From the NCBI RefSeq assembly GCF_024206475.1, contig NZ_JAMBPR010000067.1, forward strand, positions 1 through 49,372: a DNA stretch of 49,372 bases, given 5' to 3'. Source of the DNA: Paraburkholderia sp. CNPSo 3274 (GTDB lineage Bacteria; Pseudomonadota; Gammaproteobacteria; Burkholderiales; Burkholderiaceae). Below are positions 16,292 to 26,200 of this stretch, piece after piece (positions within the stretch are counted from its first letter, which is position 1; each line of letters opens with the position of its first letter). The position numbers and the translations under genes were made by a program. The notes below the pieces were generated by a model that was given only the letters and a program-made list of their open reading frames with translations, ran no database searches and was not told the DNA's origin.

Positions 16292-18250
16292 ATGCGTGCC
16301 GACGATCGAACATCTACGCAAGCTTGCATGCCCGAATTCCGGAAGGAGGGCGACGTCTGCTCGTTCGGGAACCATGCCGTTGCATTGCGCTGGGCACGCG
16401 AGGATGAACACCTCGCTCACTTTTCGCTGGTCGATTGCGCCAGGGCATGCGCGCTGCCCATCGTCGCGCCATTCGCGCTGACTTTCGCGGACGGCACCAC
16501 ACTCGGCCCGGCTGGAATGCGGGTGCTTGCGCCGGTACGGGAAGACGCGCTCGCGGTTAACCCCCATGCATCGCGATTGGCCGAACGCGTCGCGGGCCGG
16601 CGCGTGAGCATTACACTGGGCGACGCCCAGGGACGCCTGCGGATTCAATGGAGCGTAGAGCAGCGCGACGGCGCGCGATACCTGCGCATGACGCTGGACG
16701 TGATGGCCCTGCATCAGGACGAAGCCATTGCCGTCGTTTCATTGCTGCAGGCGTGCGCTGTCGGCGCGCAGACCGGCAGCGAACGCAAGGGCACGCCGAT
16801 CGTTGCGGGCAACTTCTACCTGGGCTTCGAGTTGCCGCTCGCAACCAGCCACGTGGAAGCGGAAAGCGTCAGTTTTACGCTGCAACGCGCGTTGCCGCTG
16901 GAAAAGAGCCGGACGCTGACTTGCTCCGCCGTGGCGGGCGTGGCTCGCGACGGTCAGGTACGGCGCGATTTCGCCACCTGCCTCGAGCAGGAGCGCGCCC
17001 GGCCATATCGTCCGTTTTTGCACTACAACAGCTGGTGGGATATCGGTTACCTCACGCCTTATACGCAGGAGCAGGCGCTGGAGCGTATCGAAACGATCGG
17101 CCGCGAATTGCATACCGCGCGCGGCGTGCAGATCGATTCGTTTCTTTTCGACGATGGCTGGGACGACCTCGGCGGCGGCTGGCATTTCAGCCAGGCGTTT
17201 CCTCTTGGCTTCGTGCCGCTGCGCGACGCAGCGGCACGCTATGGCGGCGCGCCCGGCGTCTGGCTGTCTCCCTGGGGCGGCTATTGCGCGCCGAAGGACG
17301 AACGCGTATCGCGCGGACGCGCCGCGGGCTATGAGGTCATCGACAATGGCTTCGCATTATCGGGGTCGCGGTATTACGAGCGATTCCACGAAGTCGTGAT
17401 GAGGCTGCTCGCGAGAGACGGCGTGAACCACTTCAAGTTCGACGGGACGGGCAACGCGGACCGCGTATTTCCCGGCAGCCTTTTCGACAGCGACTGGGAC
17501 GCGGCGATCCAGCTCATCGGCGACATTCGCGCGGCGAAACCGGAAACCTTCATCAATCTCTCGACAGGCACGCATCCCTCGCCGTTCTGGCTGCGCTACG
17601 TCGACGCGATCTGGCGCGGCGGCAGCGACGACGGTCAGGCGGGTAGCGGCACGAGCCGCGAGCGCTGGATCACGTATCGCGACGCGCAGACGTACCACAA
17701 CGTCGTGCTGCGCAGCCCGCTCTTTCCGCTCAATTCCCTGATGCTGCACGGTATTGTCCTTGCACAGTGCAATCCACGCCTGAATGCGCCGGCAGGCGAT
17801 GCATTTGCGCACGAGGTGCGGTCCTTCTTCGCGAGCGGTACGCAATTGCAGGAGCTGTACATCACGCCTTCGCTGCTGGGCGAGGACGACTGGAACGTGC
17901 TCGCGCAAGCCGCCCGATGGGCGCGCGCAAACGGCGACGTACTGCGCGACAGCCATTGGATCGGCGGCGCGCCCGATGAAGCGGCCATCTACGGCTGGGC
18001 CGCGTGGTCGCCGCACAAGGCAATCGTGACGCTGCGCAACCCGCACAACCAGGCGCAGCGCTTTGCACTGGCGCTGCGGCATCAACTGGAACTGCCGGCT
18101 GAGGCGGCGGGGCGATTTCATGCGCGGAGTATCTGGCGTACAGGCAAGACCAGCATTCCCGCAGTACTTGACGCGGACGTGGCGTGCGAAATCCAGCTCG
18201 CGCCATTCGAAGTGCTCACGCTGGAACTGCTGCCGACCGGCGGGTGCTAA
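16292..18250 (+). CDS. GH36-like (clan GH-D) glycoside hydrolase
   Basis: The 652-residue protein has an N-terminal beta-sandwich (about 1-240), a (beta/alpha)8 barrel from about residue 245 (HYNSWWDIG, FLFDDGWDD) and a C-terminal beta domain. D384 (HFKFDG) fits the nucleophile of alpha-galactosidase-like enzymes, and D446/D447 (GGSDDGQ) the acid/base. There is no signal peptide, so it is probably cytoplasmic. Relatives are sometimes mislabelled enterotoxin. ATG 16292 was chosen over a TTG at 16229 and ATG 16328; no ribosome binding site is clear. Its stop shares bases with the stop of the convergent GH35 gene. Alpha-galactosidase is the best guess. Confidence 0.78.
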   Translation: MRADDRTSTQACMPEFRKEGDVCSFGNHAVALRWAREDEHLAHFSLVDCARACALPIVAPFALTFADGTTLGPAGMRVLAPVREDALAVNPHASRLAERVAGRRVSITLGDAQGRLRIQWSVEQRDGARYLRMTLDVMALHQDEAIAVVSLLQACAVGAQTGSERKGTPIVAGNFYLGFELPLATSHVEAESVSFTLQRALPLEKSRTLTCSAVAGVARDGQVRRDFATCLEQERARPYRPFLHYNSWWDIGYLTPYTQEQALERIETIGRELHTARGVQIDSFLFDDGWDDLGGGWHFSQAFPLGFVPLRDAAARYGGAPGVWLSPWGGYCAPKDERVSRGRAAGYEVIDNGFALSGSRYYERFHEVVMRLLARDGVNHFKFDGTGNADRVFPGSLFDSDWDAAIQLIGDIRAAKPETFINLSTGTHPSPFWLRYVDAIWRGGSDDGQAGSGTSRERWITYRDAQTYHNVVLRSPLFPLNSLMLHGIVLAQCNPRLNAPAGDAFAHEVRSFFASGTQLQELYITPSLLGEDDWNVLAQAARWARANGDVLRDSHWIGGAPDEAAIYGWAAWSPHKAIVTLRNPHNQAQRFALALRHQLELPAEAAGRFHARSIWRTGKTSIPAVLDADVACEIQLAPFEVLTLELLPTGGC

Positions 18251-20109
18251 TACAACGAATTCGCCAGATGCACCGGCTTCGTCCCGGTCTGGTGCAGGTC
18301 GAAGATCAGCACCTCGTTTTCGCCCTGTGTGAGCCATGGCGCGGGGCAATACAAGCGCTTTTGCGGGCCGATACTCCAGTAGCGGCCGAGACTATGTCCA
18401 TTGACCCAGACCACGCCCTTCGTCCAGTTGCTCATATCGAGCCAGGTGTCGCCGACGTCAATCAGGACCAGGTGCGCTTTGAAAAAGAGCCCGGGTTTCA
18501 GCGGATTCGTGCAGCGCTCCTCCAGCCTGGCGATGTACGCCTCATCCATCGGCAACAAAAAGACCTCCCATTCCTCGAGCAATGAAACGGACCCGTCGGC
18601 GTATTGCATTTTCACGGGCTCCAGCAGTCCTTTGTGGTCGACAATCGCAGGCCCGAAGTTGACGCGGCCCATGCCCTCTACCAGAATTTCCAGCGCTCCG
18701 GGCGCGCCAGCCAAGGCGGTGGGCAACGCGAGAGGCGCGCGATGTGTCACGCGTAACCGCTGGGCATAGCCGTGCGGAATACGCGCGCGCGAGACGCCGC
18801 CCGCGTAGTGCTCGCCTACAAAAACTGCCGCATAGTCATGAACGCCGCTGATATCCAGCGCGCCGACAGGTTGCGCCTGCAACGTTTGGCGATACAGCAT
18901 GAAGCCGGAGGTCTGGCCGTAGTGCTCGAACGGCTGCGGATCGACGCTCGACTCGCGCGGCAGGGCCTCGGGCAGGTTGTCCCAGATCGAGGCGTAGAGC
19001 GTTGGCGTCAGGGCGTGGCCTGCCAGTGTGGCGATGCTGTCCGGAATGTCCGGCAAAGGCGCGGCCAGATAGCTGGCGATGATGTCGCGATACTTCATGT
19101 ATTTTGCCGTGGCCGCCCCTTGCTCGTTGATCGGCGCGCCATAGTCGTAGCTCGTGATATCGGGCTGATAGTTGCCCGACTCGTCCACATTCGCGCCGGC
19201 ATAAAAGCCAAAGCTCGTGCCGCCGTGAATGACATAGAGGTTGAACGACAATTGCAATTGCATGAATGCCGTCAAGATGGCGGAAAGATCGTAATTGAGT
19301 CCAGCGAATTCCGGCTCGCCCCAATGCGTCAGCCAGCCCGTGTAGACCTCGCCCGCCATCGCGGGCACGGCAGGAAACGCGCGCCGTACCGTTGCGATTT
19401 GCGCCGCGTTGCCGTTGCTCAACGCAATGGCGCCACCCGTTACCGTACTGCGATTGCGCTCGAGTTGCTCGAGACCGTCCTCGGTGTAGAAGGGCCCCGT
19501 TATGCCGCTCCGTAGCCAAAGCTGCCTGAGTTCTTCGAGGTAGGCGGGATTGCTTGCGTACGATCCGAATTCATTCTCTATCTGGAGCATCAAGATCGGG
19601 CCGCCTGCATCGATCATCAACGGCTTGATGCGCGCAGCGAGTTCGCCGATGTAGCGCGCAACCGCCGCCATGTAACGGGCATCGTTTGCCGAGTCGGTGC
19701 GCAGCCGGATGTCCGCTTCGCTCAGCAAGTAAGCGGGAAGGCCTCCCAGGTCCCACTCGGCGCAAACATAGGGCCCCGGGCGCAACAGCACCCACAGCGC
19801 TTCTTGCTGACACAGGCGGATGAAGGCGTCGATATCGCGGTTGCCGCTTTCGAAGTCGAACACGCCCCTGCGTGGCTCGTGGTAGTTCCACATGATGTAC
19901 AACGCGATGCAGTTCATACCCATCGCCTTGGCCATGCGAATGCGATGCAGCCAGTACTCGCGCGGAATGCGCGCGGGATGCATCTCGCCGCTGCGAATCT
20001 GGAAGGGCTCGCCGTCGAGCAGGAAGTGCTCGCCGTTGGGACTGAACGAGAAGGTGTGGCTGCGTTCGAGGTTCACAGTGCAATCGCGCCCTTGTATTTG
20101 CGCACTCAC
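18247..20109 (-). CDS. GH35 beta-galactosidase
   Basis: The 620-residue enzyme has the GH35 opening (FLLDGEPFQIRSGEMHPARIPREYW), acid/base E180 (LQIENEFGS), nucleophile E254 (AGEVYTGWLTHWG), and C-terminal jelly-roll domains ending in GENEVLIFDL. It would hydrolyse terminal beta-galactosides. There is no signal peptide, so it is probably cytoplasmic and depends on imported oligosaccharides. It starts at a GTG with GGAAG upstream. It ends tail to tail with the GH36-like gene: TAA (18248-18250) and the complementary TAG (18247-18249) overlap. Confidence 0.9.
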   Translation of the reverse strand: MSAQIQGRDCTVNLERSHTFSFSPNGEHFLLDGEPFQIRSGEMHPARIPREYWLHRIRMAKAMGMNCIALYIMWNYHEPRRGVFDFESGNRDIDAFIRLCQQEALWVLLRPGPYVCAEWDLGGLPAYLLSEADIRLRTDSANDARYMAAVARYIGELAARIKPLMIDAGGPILMLQIENEFGSYASNPAYLEELRQLWLRSGITGPFYTEDGLEQLERNRSTVTGGAIALSNGNAAQIATVRRAFPAVPAMAGEVYTGWLTHWGEPEFAGLNYDLSAILTAFMQLQLSFNLYVIHGGTSFGFYAGANVDESGNYQPDITSYDYGAPINEQGAATAKYMKYRDIIASYLAAPLPDIPDSIATLAGHALTPTLYASIWDNLPEALPRESSVDPQPFEHYGQTSGFMLYRQTLQAQPVGALDISGVHDYAAVFVGEHYAGGVSRARIPHGYAQRLRVTHRAPLALPTALAGAPGALEILVEGMGRVNFGPAIVDHKGLLEPVKMQYADGSVSLLEEWEVFLLPMDEAYIARLEERCTNPLKPGLFFKAHLVLIDVGDTWLDMSNWTKGVVWVNGHSLGRYWSIGPQKRLYCPAPWLTQGENEVLIFDLHQTGTKPVHLANSLY

Positions 20110-20138
20110 GCACTATACTTCCACGGCGGATAGTAGAA

Positions 20139-20164
20139 CGCTTAATTTCGCTTAAGCCTATAAT
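20139..20164 (+). promoter_or_regulatory. Phased direct repeats and -10 box between GH35 and HdeD-like genes
   Basis: CGCTTAA occurs at 20139-20145 and again at 20149-20155, one helical turn apart. Directly downstream is TATAAT (20159-20164), a perfect -10 for the rightward gene, with no good -35 hexamer. Activator-dependent promoters often replace a -35 with such phased half-sites, for example those of OmpR-family response regulators. The regulator is unknown. Confidence 0.4.
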
Positions 20165-20232
20165 TCGGCAAGAATACGCGCAAGTCAGATATGCCGAGCT
20201 ATGTAACCGTATTGACGCAGTTACATTCGAAT

Positions 20233-20751
20233 ATGAAAAAGCGTTCTATTTTTCCGATTGCCAGCTCAACGCTTCTCATCGCGGCGGGAATTTTCTGCAT
20301 CGTCTTGTCGCTCTCGACAAGGTCCCTAATTGGCACGCTTTTCATCGCAAGGATGCTGCTGTTCTGCGGCTTCGTGCATGCCTTGAGTCTCTTCACGACG
20401 AAAGACTGGAAACTCGCAGTCAGGCGCATTCCGCCAGTCATCGTGCCCATACTCATCGGCATTCTCATTCTGGTCAATGACAGCGCACGGGCGCGTGGGC
20501 TTACCGTGATGCTGATGATTTTCTTCGTGCTCGACGGCTTCTTCAAGATCATTGCGTCGGTCGGGCAGGACGTGAAGGTCAACAATATCGGCATCGTCAG
20601 CGCGGCGCTCTCGTTCCTGCTCGCCATTTTTCTGGCCGCCAATTTCCCGAGCGTGCCGTTACCCTTGCTCGGATTGTTCCTCGGGCTCGATCTCATTTCC
20701 ATGGCCGTGGTGCCGTTTGCCGGCCGGGAGCGCAGGCGCAGCCTGATCTGA
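20233..20751 (+). CDS. HdeD/DUF308-like membrane protein
   Basis: The 172-residue protein is almost entirely hydrophobic with about six membrane helices arranged as two similar triplets, as in the HdeD/DUF308 family of acid-resistance-associated membrane proteins. ATG 20233 (MKKRSIF) is preferred over ATG 20191 because the extra residues are polar and unlike the family. It is divergent from GH35 and probably unrelated to it. Function unknown. Confidence 0.75.
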   Translation: MKKRSIFPIASSTLLIAAGIFCIVLSLSTRSLIGTLFIARMLLFCGFVHALSLFTTKDWKLAVRRIPPVIVPILIGILILVNDSARARGLTVMLMIFFVLDGFFKIIASVGQDVKVNNIGIVSAALSFLLAIFLAANFPSVPLPLLGLFLGLDLISMAVVPFAGRERRRSLI

Positions 20752-20882
20752 CCTGACGAAAGCGCAGTCGGCTGCCGCGTCACGTCCGAGCATCACGTTT
20801 CGCGCTCACACGGTGTCGTCATCGATGCCCGTAGTAGCGTGCAGTTGCCGTTTTCCACACGCAAAACCGACGGAGGCGATTC

Positions 20883-21263
20883 ATGATCTTCGCAAATGGC
20901 TTTACGTTTTCGAACTTTATTATCGATGCGTTTTCGATATTCATGTTCATTCTGTGGTTCTGGCTGTTCATCACGATCACGAGTGACCTGTTCCGTCGAA
21001 CCGATATATCGGGATTCATGAAGATCATCTGGGTGATCTTTCTGATTGTTTTGCCCTATATCGGCATATTCGCCTATGTCCTCACGCAGGGCAGAGACAT
21101 GGCGCATCGCAACCAGGAGCGGGCGCAGAAGGCGCGCGAAGAACTGCGCCACATCGTGGGCTACAGTGTCGCGGACGAAATCGAGAAGCTCGACAAGCTC
21201 AGAACGACAGGCTCGATTACAGACGACGAGTACAAGCGCTTGCGCGCGCGGCTCGTCGATTGA
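20883..21263 (+). CDS. PLDc_N and SHOCT domain small membrane protein
   Basis: The 126-residue protein has two membrane helices (about 8-33 and 47-66) matching the PLDc_N domain (FMKIIWVIFLIVLPYIGIFAYV), then a charged helix, then a C-terminal SHOCT domain (EIEKLDKLRTTGSITDDEYK). GGAGG sits well before the ATG. Proteins of this build are common in proteobacteria and may help oligomerisation or membrane scaffolding; the function is not established. Confidence 0.85.
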   Translation: MIFANGFTFSNFIIDAFSIFMFILWFWLFITITSDLFRRTDISGFMKIIWVIFLIVLPYIGIFAYVLTQGRDMAHRNQERAQKAREELRHIVGYSVADEIEKLDKLRTTGSITDDEYKRLRARLVD

Positions 21264-21272
21264 GAACGGCTG

Positions 21273-21297
21273 CAGGCATGGCAACCGTCCATGCCTG
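21273..21297 (+). terminator. Hairpin after the SHOCT gene
   Basis: CAGGCATGG (21273-21281) and CCATGCCTG (21289-21297) form a perfect 9-bp stem with a 7-base loop, 10 bp after the stop. No T-run follows, so it may act with the next hairpin. Confidence 0.55.
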
Positions 21298-21315
21298 AAT
21301 CATGCAGCAATCGCG

Positions 21316-21337
21316 CGGGCTACGGCACCGTAGCCCG
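21316..21337. terminator. Hairpin between convergent genes, probably bidirectional terminator
   Basis: CGGGCTACG (21316-21324) and CGTAGCCCG (21329-21337) form a perfect 9-bp stem with loop GCAC, followed on the plus strand by TCTTGTC. It lies 15 bp past the stop of the leftward RcnB-like gene as well, so it can serve both directions. Confidence 0.65.
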
Positions 21338-21351
21338 TCTTGTCATCCCAA

Positions 21352-21678
21352 TCATTCAGTACCCGGTACGATCTTCGAGATCTTCCAGTTGCTTCTCGTG
21401 ACCAGCACGTAGTCGCCGTTCACGCCAAGCCATTGCTGGCCGCGCTTCGGTGCGTCCAGGTTATGCGACTTCCAGTCGTTCATCTGATAGTTGTAATGCC
21501 GGTACTTCGAGGGAACCTGTTGACCCTCATGCCAGTCGCGATGCGGCATGGTCGGCATGACCTGCTGGCGACCTGTCCCCTGGCTTTGATCTCCACCCGA
21601 TGTGCCTTGCGCAATTGCGGAAGAGGAGACACCGACGAGGAGCGCAGCGATGACTGAGAGGACGAGTTGGCTTTTCAT
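21352..21678 (-). CDS. RcnB-family periplasmic protein
   Basis: The 108-residue protein has a signal peptide (LVLSVIAALLVGVSSSAIA) and ends with the RcnB-like region (VPSKYRHYNYQMNDWKSHNL, then QWLGVNGDYVLV). RcnB of E. coli affects nickel and cobalt balance, but most Burkholderia members are uncharacterised. ATG 21678 was chosen because AGGAGA lies 7-8 bases upstream; the frame is open for 84 codons further upstream without a plausible start. Confidence 0.85.
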   Translation of the reverse strand: MKSQLVLSVIAALLVGVSSSAIAQGTSGGDQSQGTGRQQVMPTMPHRDWHEGQQVPSKYRHYNYQMNDWKSHNLDAPKRGQQWLGVNGDYVLVTRSNWKISKIVPGTE

Positions 21679-22123
21679 GATTCGATCTCCTGAGGCAAGA
21701 AGATGATTGACGTCGCCATGACCTATGGCTTCTTCGGTTATAGAACATCCCGAAATCCGTGATATCCAGCTGTGCGAACGCGCCCTTAAAAGAGTATGGG
21801 CGATGACTGGAAATGGAAGAATCTGGCGGTGTGAATAGGGGTGTGAATCGTCTATCCATAGTAGTAAAGGGAATTCCGACTTCAAGAAATTTGATTTTGT
21901 GGCGGTTTTGCGTAATTCCTGTGAATGCATGAAAGCGATATCTGTTAGATAACGATTGGAGGAACGTTGTGCGCTTTTTCCGCGCTTGTGCTCTTGTCAA
22001 CTGCACACATCGGGGGCCGTAATTCGCCGTTTGAGTGAACATCGCCATGATCCGGTCGAGTACTGCGCAATGCGCCGTTCCGGGCGCGCGCGTACCGTCT
22101 CTATTTTTTTGGTGGAGCCTCGC

Positions 22124-23287
22124 GTGCCAAACTGCGAACCCAGACGCTGTAGACCGTGGCTGATCGGCATTGCCGCAATCTGGTTGCTGGCGGGCTTCGG
22201 ATGCCGCGACCGGCAAGCCCAGAGCGGCGCAGCGCCACCGCCGCCGAGCGTGCTGGTCGAAACGGTTGCGACGCACCCCATTCCCCGCGTGATCGAACTG
22301 CCAGGGCGTATCGAAGCGATCCGCTCGGCGGAGGTGCGCGCCCGGGTGGACGGTATCGTCGAGCGGCGGCTCTTCGAGGAGGGCACCGACGTGCGCGCCG
22401 GCGCGCCACTCTTTCTCATCGATGCGCGCGACTACCAGGCCGCATTGCAACAGGCCCAGGCGGCACTCAACCGGGCCCAGGCCGTGCAGGGCAATGCGGC
22501 CTCCGAGGTTGCGCGCTTCAAGCCGCTGGTGGCGCGCCAGGTCGTGAGCGCCCAGGAATTCGAGGCCGCGACGGCCGCACTGCAGCAGGCCGACGCGAAC
22601 GTTGCGGACGCACGCGCCGCGGTGACGCTCGCGCAGCTTCGCCTCGATCGATGCACGGTTCGCGCGCCGATAGCGGGCCGTGTGGGGCGCGCGCTCGTCA
22701 CCGAAGGCGCGCTGGTCAGTGCGGGCGGCGCGACCTTGCTCACGCAGGTCAACCAGCTCTCGCCCGTGAATGCCGTTTTTACTCAGTCGAATATTTCGTT
22801 GCTGGAAGTACGCAAACAGATCGCGTCGGGCACGCTCGCGGCGCCGGCCGCGGACCGCGCGCAAGTGTGGCTCACGCTCGCGAACGGCGACGACTTTAGC
22901 GAGCCGGGCGTGCTCGACTTCACCGATCTCGTCGTCGATCCTTCCACCGGGACGCAGGTTCTGCGTGCGCGCTTCAACAATGCGTCGCGCATTCTGTTGC
23001 CAGGGCAGTTCGTGCGCGGGCGTATCGCGATCGGCACGATACCGAACGGCCTGGCCGTCCCCGCGCGCGCGGTGCAGTTCGACAACAATGGCGCGAGCCT
23101 CTCGCTCGTTGCCGACGACGGCACCGTCGTGCGGCGCAATGTCGTTCTCGGCCCGCAAGAGGCGGGGCAATGGGTCGTGAAGGATGGGCTGGAGCCGGGT
23201 GAGCGCGTCATCGTCGACGGCTGGCAAAGGGTGCAGCCGGGGCAGCGCGTGGACGCCCATCCGTTCGCCGCTCCCGGCCACTCCTGA
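22124..23287 (+). CDS. RND efflux periplasmic adaptor protein
   Basis: The 387-residue protein is a membrane-fusion protein of the AcrA/MexA group: a hydrophobic N-terminal segment (WLIGIAAIWLLAGFGC, only a weak lipobox), lipoyl-like halves (VRARVDGIVERRLFEEGTDV), a helical hairpin rich in Ala/Gln and beta-barrel domains. It would link the inner-membrane pump to the outer-membrane channel. GTG 22124 is preceded by GGTGGAG at good spacing; ATG 22070 is an alternative. The pump gene follows after 12 bp. No local regulator gene is visible. Confidence 0.9.
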   Translation: MPNCEPRRCRPWLIGIAAIWLLAGFGCRDRQAQSGAAPPPPSVLVETVATHPIPRVIELPGRIEAIRSAEVRARVDGIVERRLFEEGTDVRAGAPLFLIDARDYQAALQQAQAALNRAQAVQGNAASEVARFKPLVARQVVSAQEFEAATAALQQADANVADARAAVTLAQLRLDRCTVRAPIAGRVGRALVTEGALVSAGGATLLTQVNQLSPVNAVFTQSNISLLEVRKQIASGTLAAPAADRAQVWLTLANGDDFSEPGVLDFTDLVVDPSTGTQVLRARFNNASRILLPGQFVRGRIAIGTIPNGLAVPARAVQFDNNGASLSLVADDGTVVRRNVVLGPQEAGQWVVKDGLEPGERVIVDGWQRVQPGQRVDAHPFAAPGHS

Positions 23288-23299
23288 GCGGCGCGCCAC

Positions 23300-26200
23300 A
23301 TGAACCGATTCTTCGTCTACCGGCCGGTCTTCGCGTGGGTCGTCGCGCTCTTCATCACGCTCTTTGGCGCCCTCGCGCTCATGCTGCTGCCGGTCGAGCA
23401 GTACCCCGACGTCGCGCCGCCCTCGCTCACGATATCGGCGGTCTACAGTGGCGCTGACGCGAACACGCTGGACCGCACGGTCACGTCGATCATCGAAGAC
23501 GAAATGAACGGCGTCGAAAATTTCCTTTACATGTCGTCGCAGAGCCGCTCGAACGGCACGGCGCAGATCACCGTCACGCTCAGGCCCGGCACGAATCTCG
23601 ACGTTGCGCTCTCGCAGGTCCAGGACCGCTTGAGCCGCGTCGAGCCCCGCCTTCCGCTAGAGGTGAGGCAGGTAGGCGTGAGCGTCACGAAAGCGTCGTC
23701 GGGCTTTCTGATGCTCATTGCGCTGCAATCCGCCGATGGTTCGATCCCGGCCGTCGAACTGGGCAACTTTGCCGCCAATAACATCGTCAACGAATTGCGC
23801 CGCATTCCCGGCGTTGGCGACGCGCAGTTGTTTGGTTCGTCGTATGCCATGCGGATATGGATCGATCCGGAAAAACTCGGCAGCTTCGGTATTTCGGCTA
23901 ACGAAGTGATGACGGCCATCCAGGAGCAGAATAGCCAGACCGCGGGAGGGAGCCTCGGCGACCAGCCCCTTGCCCTGGGCGCCGAACTCAATGCGCAGAT
24001 CGTCATGCGCGGCCGCTTTTCGACGCCCGAGCAGTTTCGCGAGGTCATCGTGCGCTCGAACCCGGATGGCTCTACGGTGCGTGTGGGCGACGTCGCACGC
24101 GTGGAGCTGGGCAACGACAGCTATGGCTTTCGCTTTCGCGTGAACGGCAAGGAGTCCGCCGGGATCGCCATCCAGCTCGCGAGCGGCGCGAATGCGCTGG
24201 CCGTGGCGAGCGCCGTTCGGCAGCGTCTCACGCAACTGCAGCCGACTTTCCCCAAGGGCGTGGCATGGGTCGTGCCGTTCGATACGACACCGTTCATCAC
24301 GACCTCGCTGAGCGGCGTGCTGCGCACGATGGTCGAGGCGTTGCTGCTGGTGACGGTCATCGTGTTCCTCTTCCTCCAGAAATGGCGCGCGACGCTCATT
24401 CCCACGCTGGTCGTCCCGATCGCGCTGATCGGCACTTGCGTAGGCATCTATTTGTTCGGACTCTCCATTAATCTGCTTTCGTTGTTCGCCATGGTCGTGG
24501 CGATCGGCATTCTCAATGACGACGCGATCGTAGTGGTGGAAAGCGTCGAGCGCGTGATCCAGGAGGAGGGACTCGGTTCGCGGCGGGCGACCGTCAAGGC
24601 CGTCGGGCAGATTGCGGGCGCCGCCATCGCGAGCACACTCGTGCTCATTGCGGTGTTCGTTCCCATGGCGTTCTTTCCGGGCTCGACGGGCGCGATTTAT
24701 CGCCAGTTCTCGGTCACGCTCACCGTCTCGATCTTTCTCTCGACCTTGCTCGCGCTGACGCTGGGTGTGGCCATGTCGGCAGCGTTGCTGGGCAGCAAGA
24801 CGCAGACCGGTGACGGCACAGGCAAGCGCGCCGCCACACGCTGGCCGGCCCGCATGCAGCAGCGCGTTTTCGATGCGTTCAACCGCGGCATGGATACCGC
24901 CACCGAGCGCTACGTGCTGGCCGTGCAGGCCATGCTGCGCAAGCCGGTGCGTTGGCTCCTCGTATTCGTCGTGGTGTGTGCGGCGACCGGGTTCCTCTTC
25001 ACCCAATTGCCGCGCGGCTTTATTCCGGGCGAGGACCAGGGGCACATTTTCGTCGCGTATACCGCGGCGCCCGGCGCGACGGCGCCGCGCACGCAACAGG
25101 TCGTGGATCAGGTCGAGGCCTTTCTCAGGCAGCAGCCGCAGGTGCGCAACATCGCGTCGGTCACGGGATTCAGCTTCTTCGGCCAGGGGCAGTCGGCGGC
25201 GATGTCCTTCGTCGACCTGAAGCCGTGGTCGGAGCGGCCGGGCGCGGCCAATTCGGCGGGGGCGCTGGTAGGGCGCGCGAACGCGGCGTTCCGCAATATT
25301 CCTCAAGCGCTCGTCTTCGCGCTCGATCCGCCGGCCATTCCTTCGCTCGGCAATGCGAGCGGCTTCACCATGAAGATACTCGACCGCAGCGGCGTGGGCG
25401 GCGCGGCGTTGCAGCAGGCGAGCGCGCGCATGCTGGCGGAGGCTGCGCGCAGCCCCTTGCTGGTGGGCGTGCGTCCCGACGGTTTGCCGCCCGCGCCGCA
25501 ACTCTATGTCGATATCGACCGCGTGAAGGCGCGCGCGCTAGGGCTGCAGATCGGACAGGTCAACAGCGCGCTCGCGCTCGCATTCGGCTCGAACTACGTG
25601 AACGATTTCGTCTACGAGGGGAACGTGCTGCGCGTGCTCATGCAAGCCGACGCCGACCAGCGCATGCGGCCCGAGGATATCGGCGCGCTGCGGCTGCGCA
25701 ACAACGTGGGCGAGATGGTGCCGTTTTCAGCATTCACGAGCGTGCACTGGAGTGCGGGGCCGCAGCAGGTCGAACGCTACAACGGCTTTCCCTCGGCGAC
25801 GATCTCGGGGCAGGCGGCGCCGGGCCGCTCGAGCGGCGCGGCGCTCGCGGAGATGGAGCGCATTGCGGACCACGTTCTTTCCGGCAACCTGACCTACGAA
25901 TGGACCGGCACGGCCTTCGAGGAGCAGCAGGCGGCCGGGCAGATCGGTGCGCTGCTGCTGCTTTCCCTCGTCGTAGTGTTTCTGCTGCTCGCCGCGCTCT
26001 ACGAGAGCTGGGCGATTCCCATGGCGGTGCTGCTCATCATTCCGCTGGGCGTGCTGGGCGCGGTTCTGCTCACCATGGCGCGGCGTTTTTCCGCCGACGT
26101 CTACTTCAATATCGGCCTCGTGACCATCATTGGCCTCGCGGCGAAAAACGCCATTCTGATCGTGGAATTCGCGATCAAGGAGGAGGCCGCGGGCAGCGAT

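Noticed and set aside
16292..18250. Label as enterotoxin, used for some relatives of the GH36-like protein
   Set aside because: The barrel motifs and paired aspartates show a glycoside hydrolase; nothing suggests a toxin.
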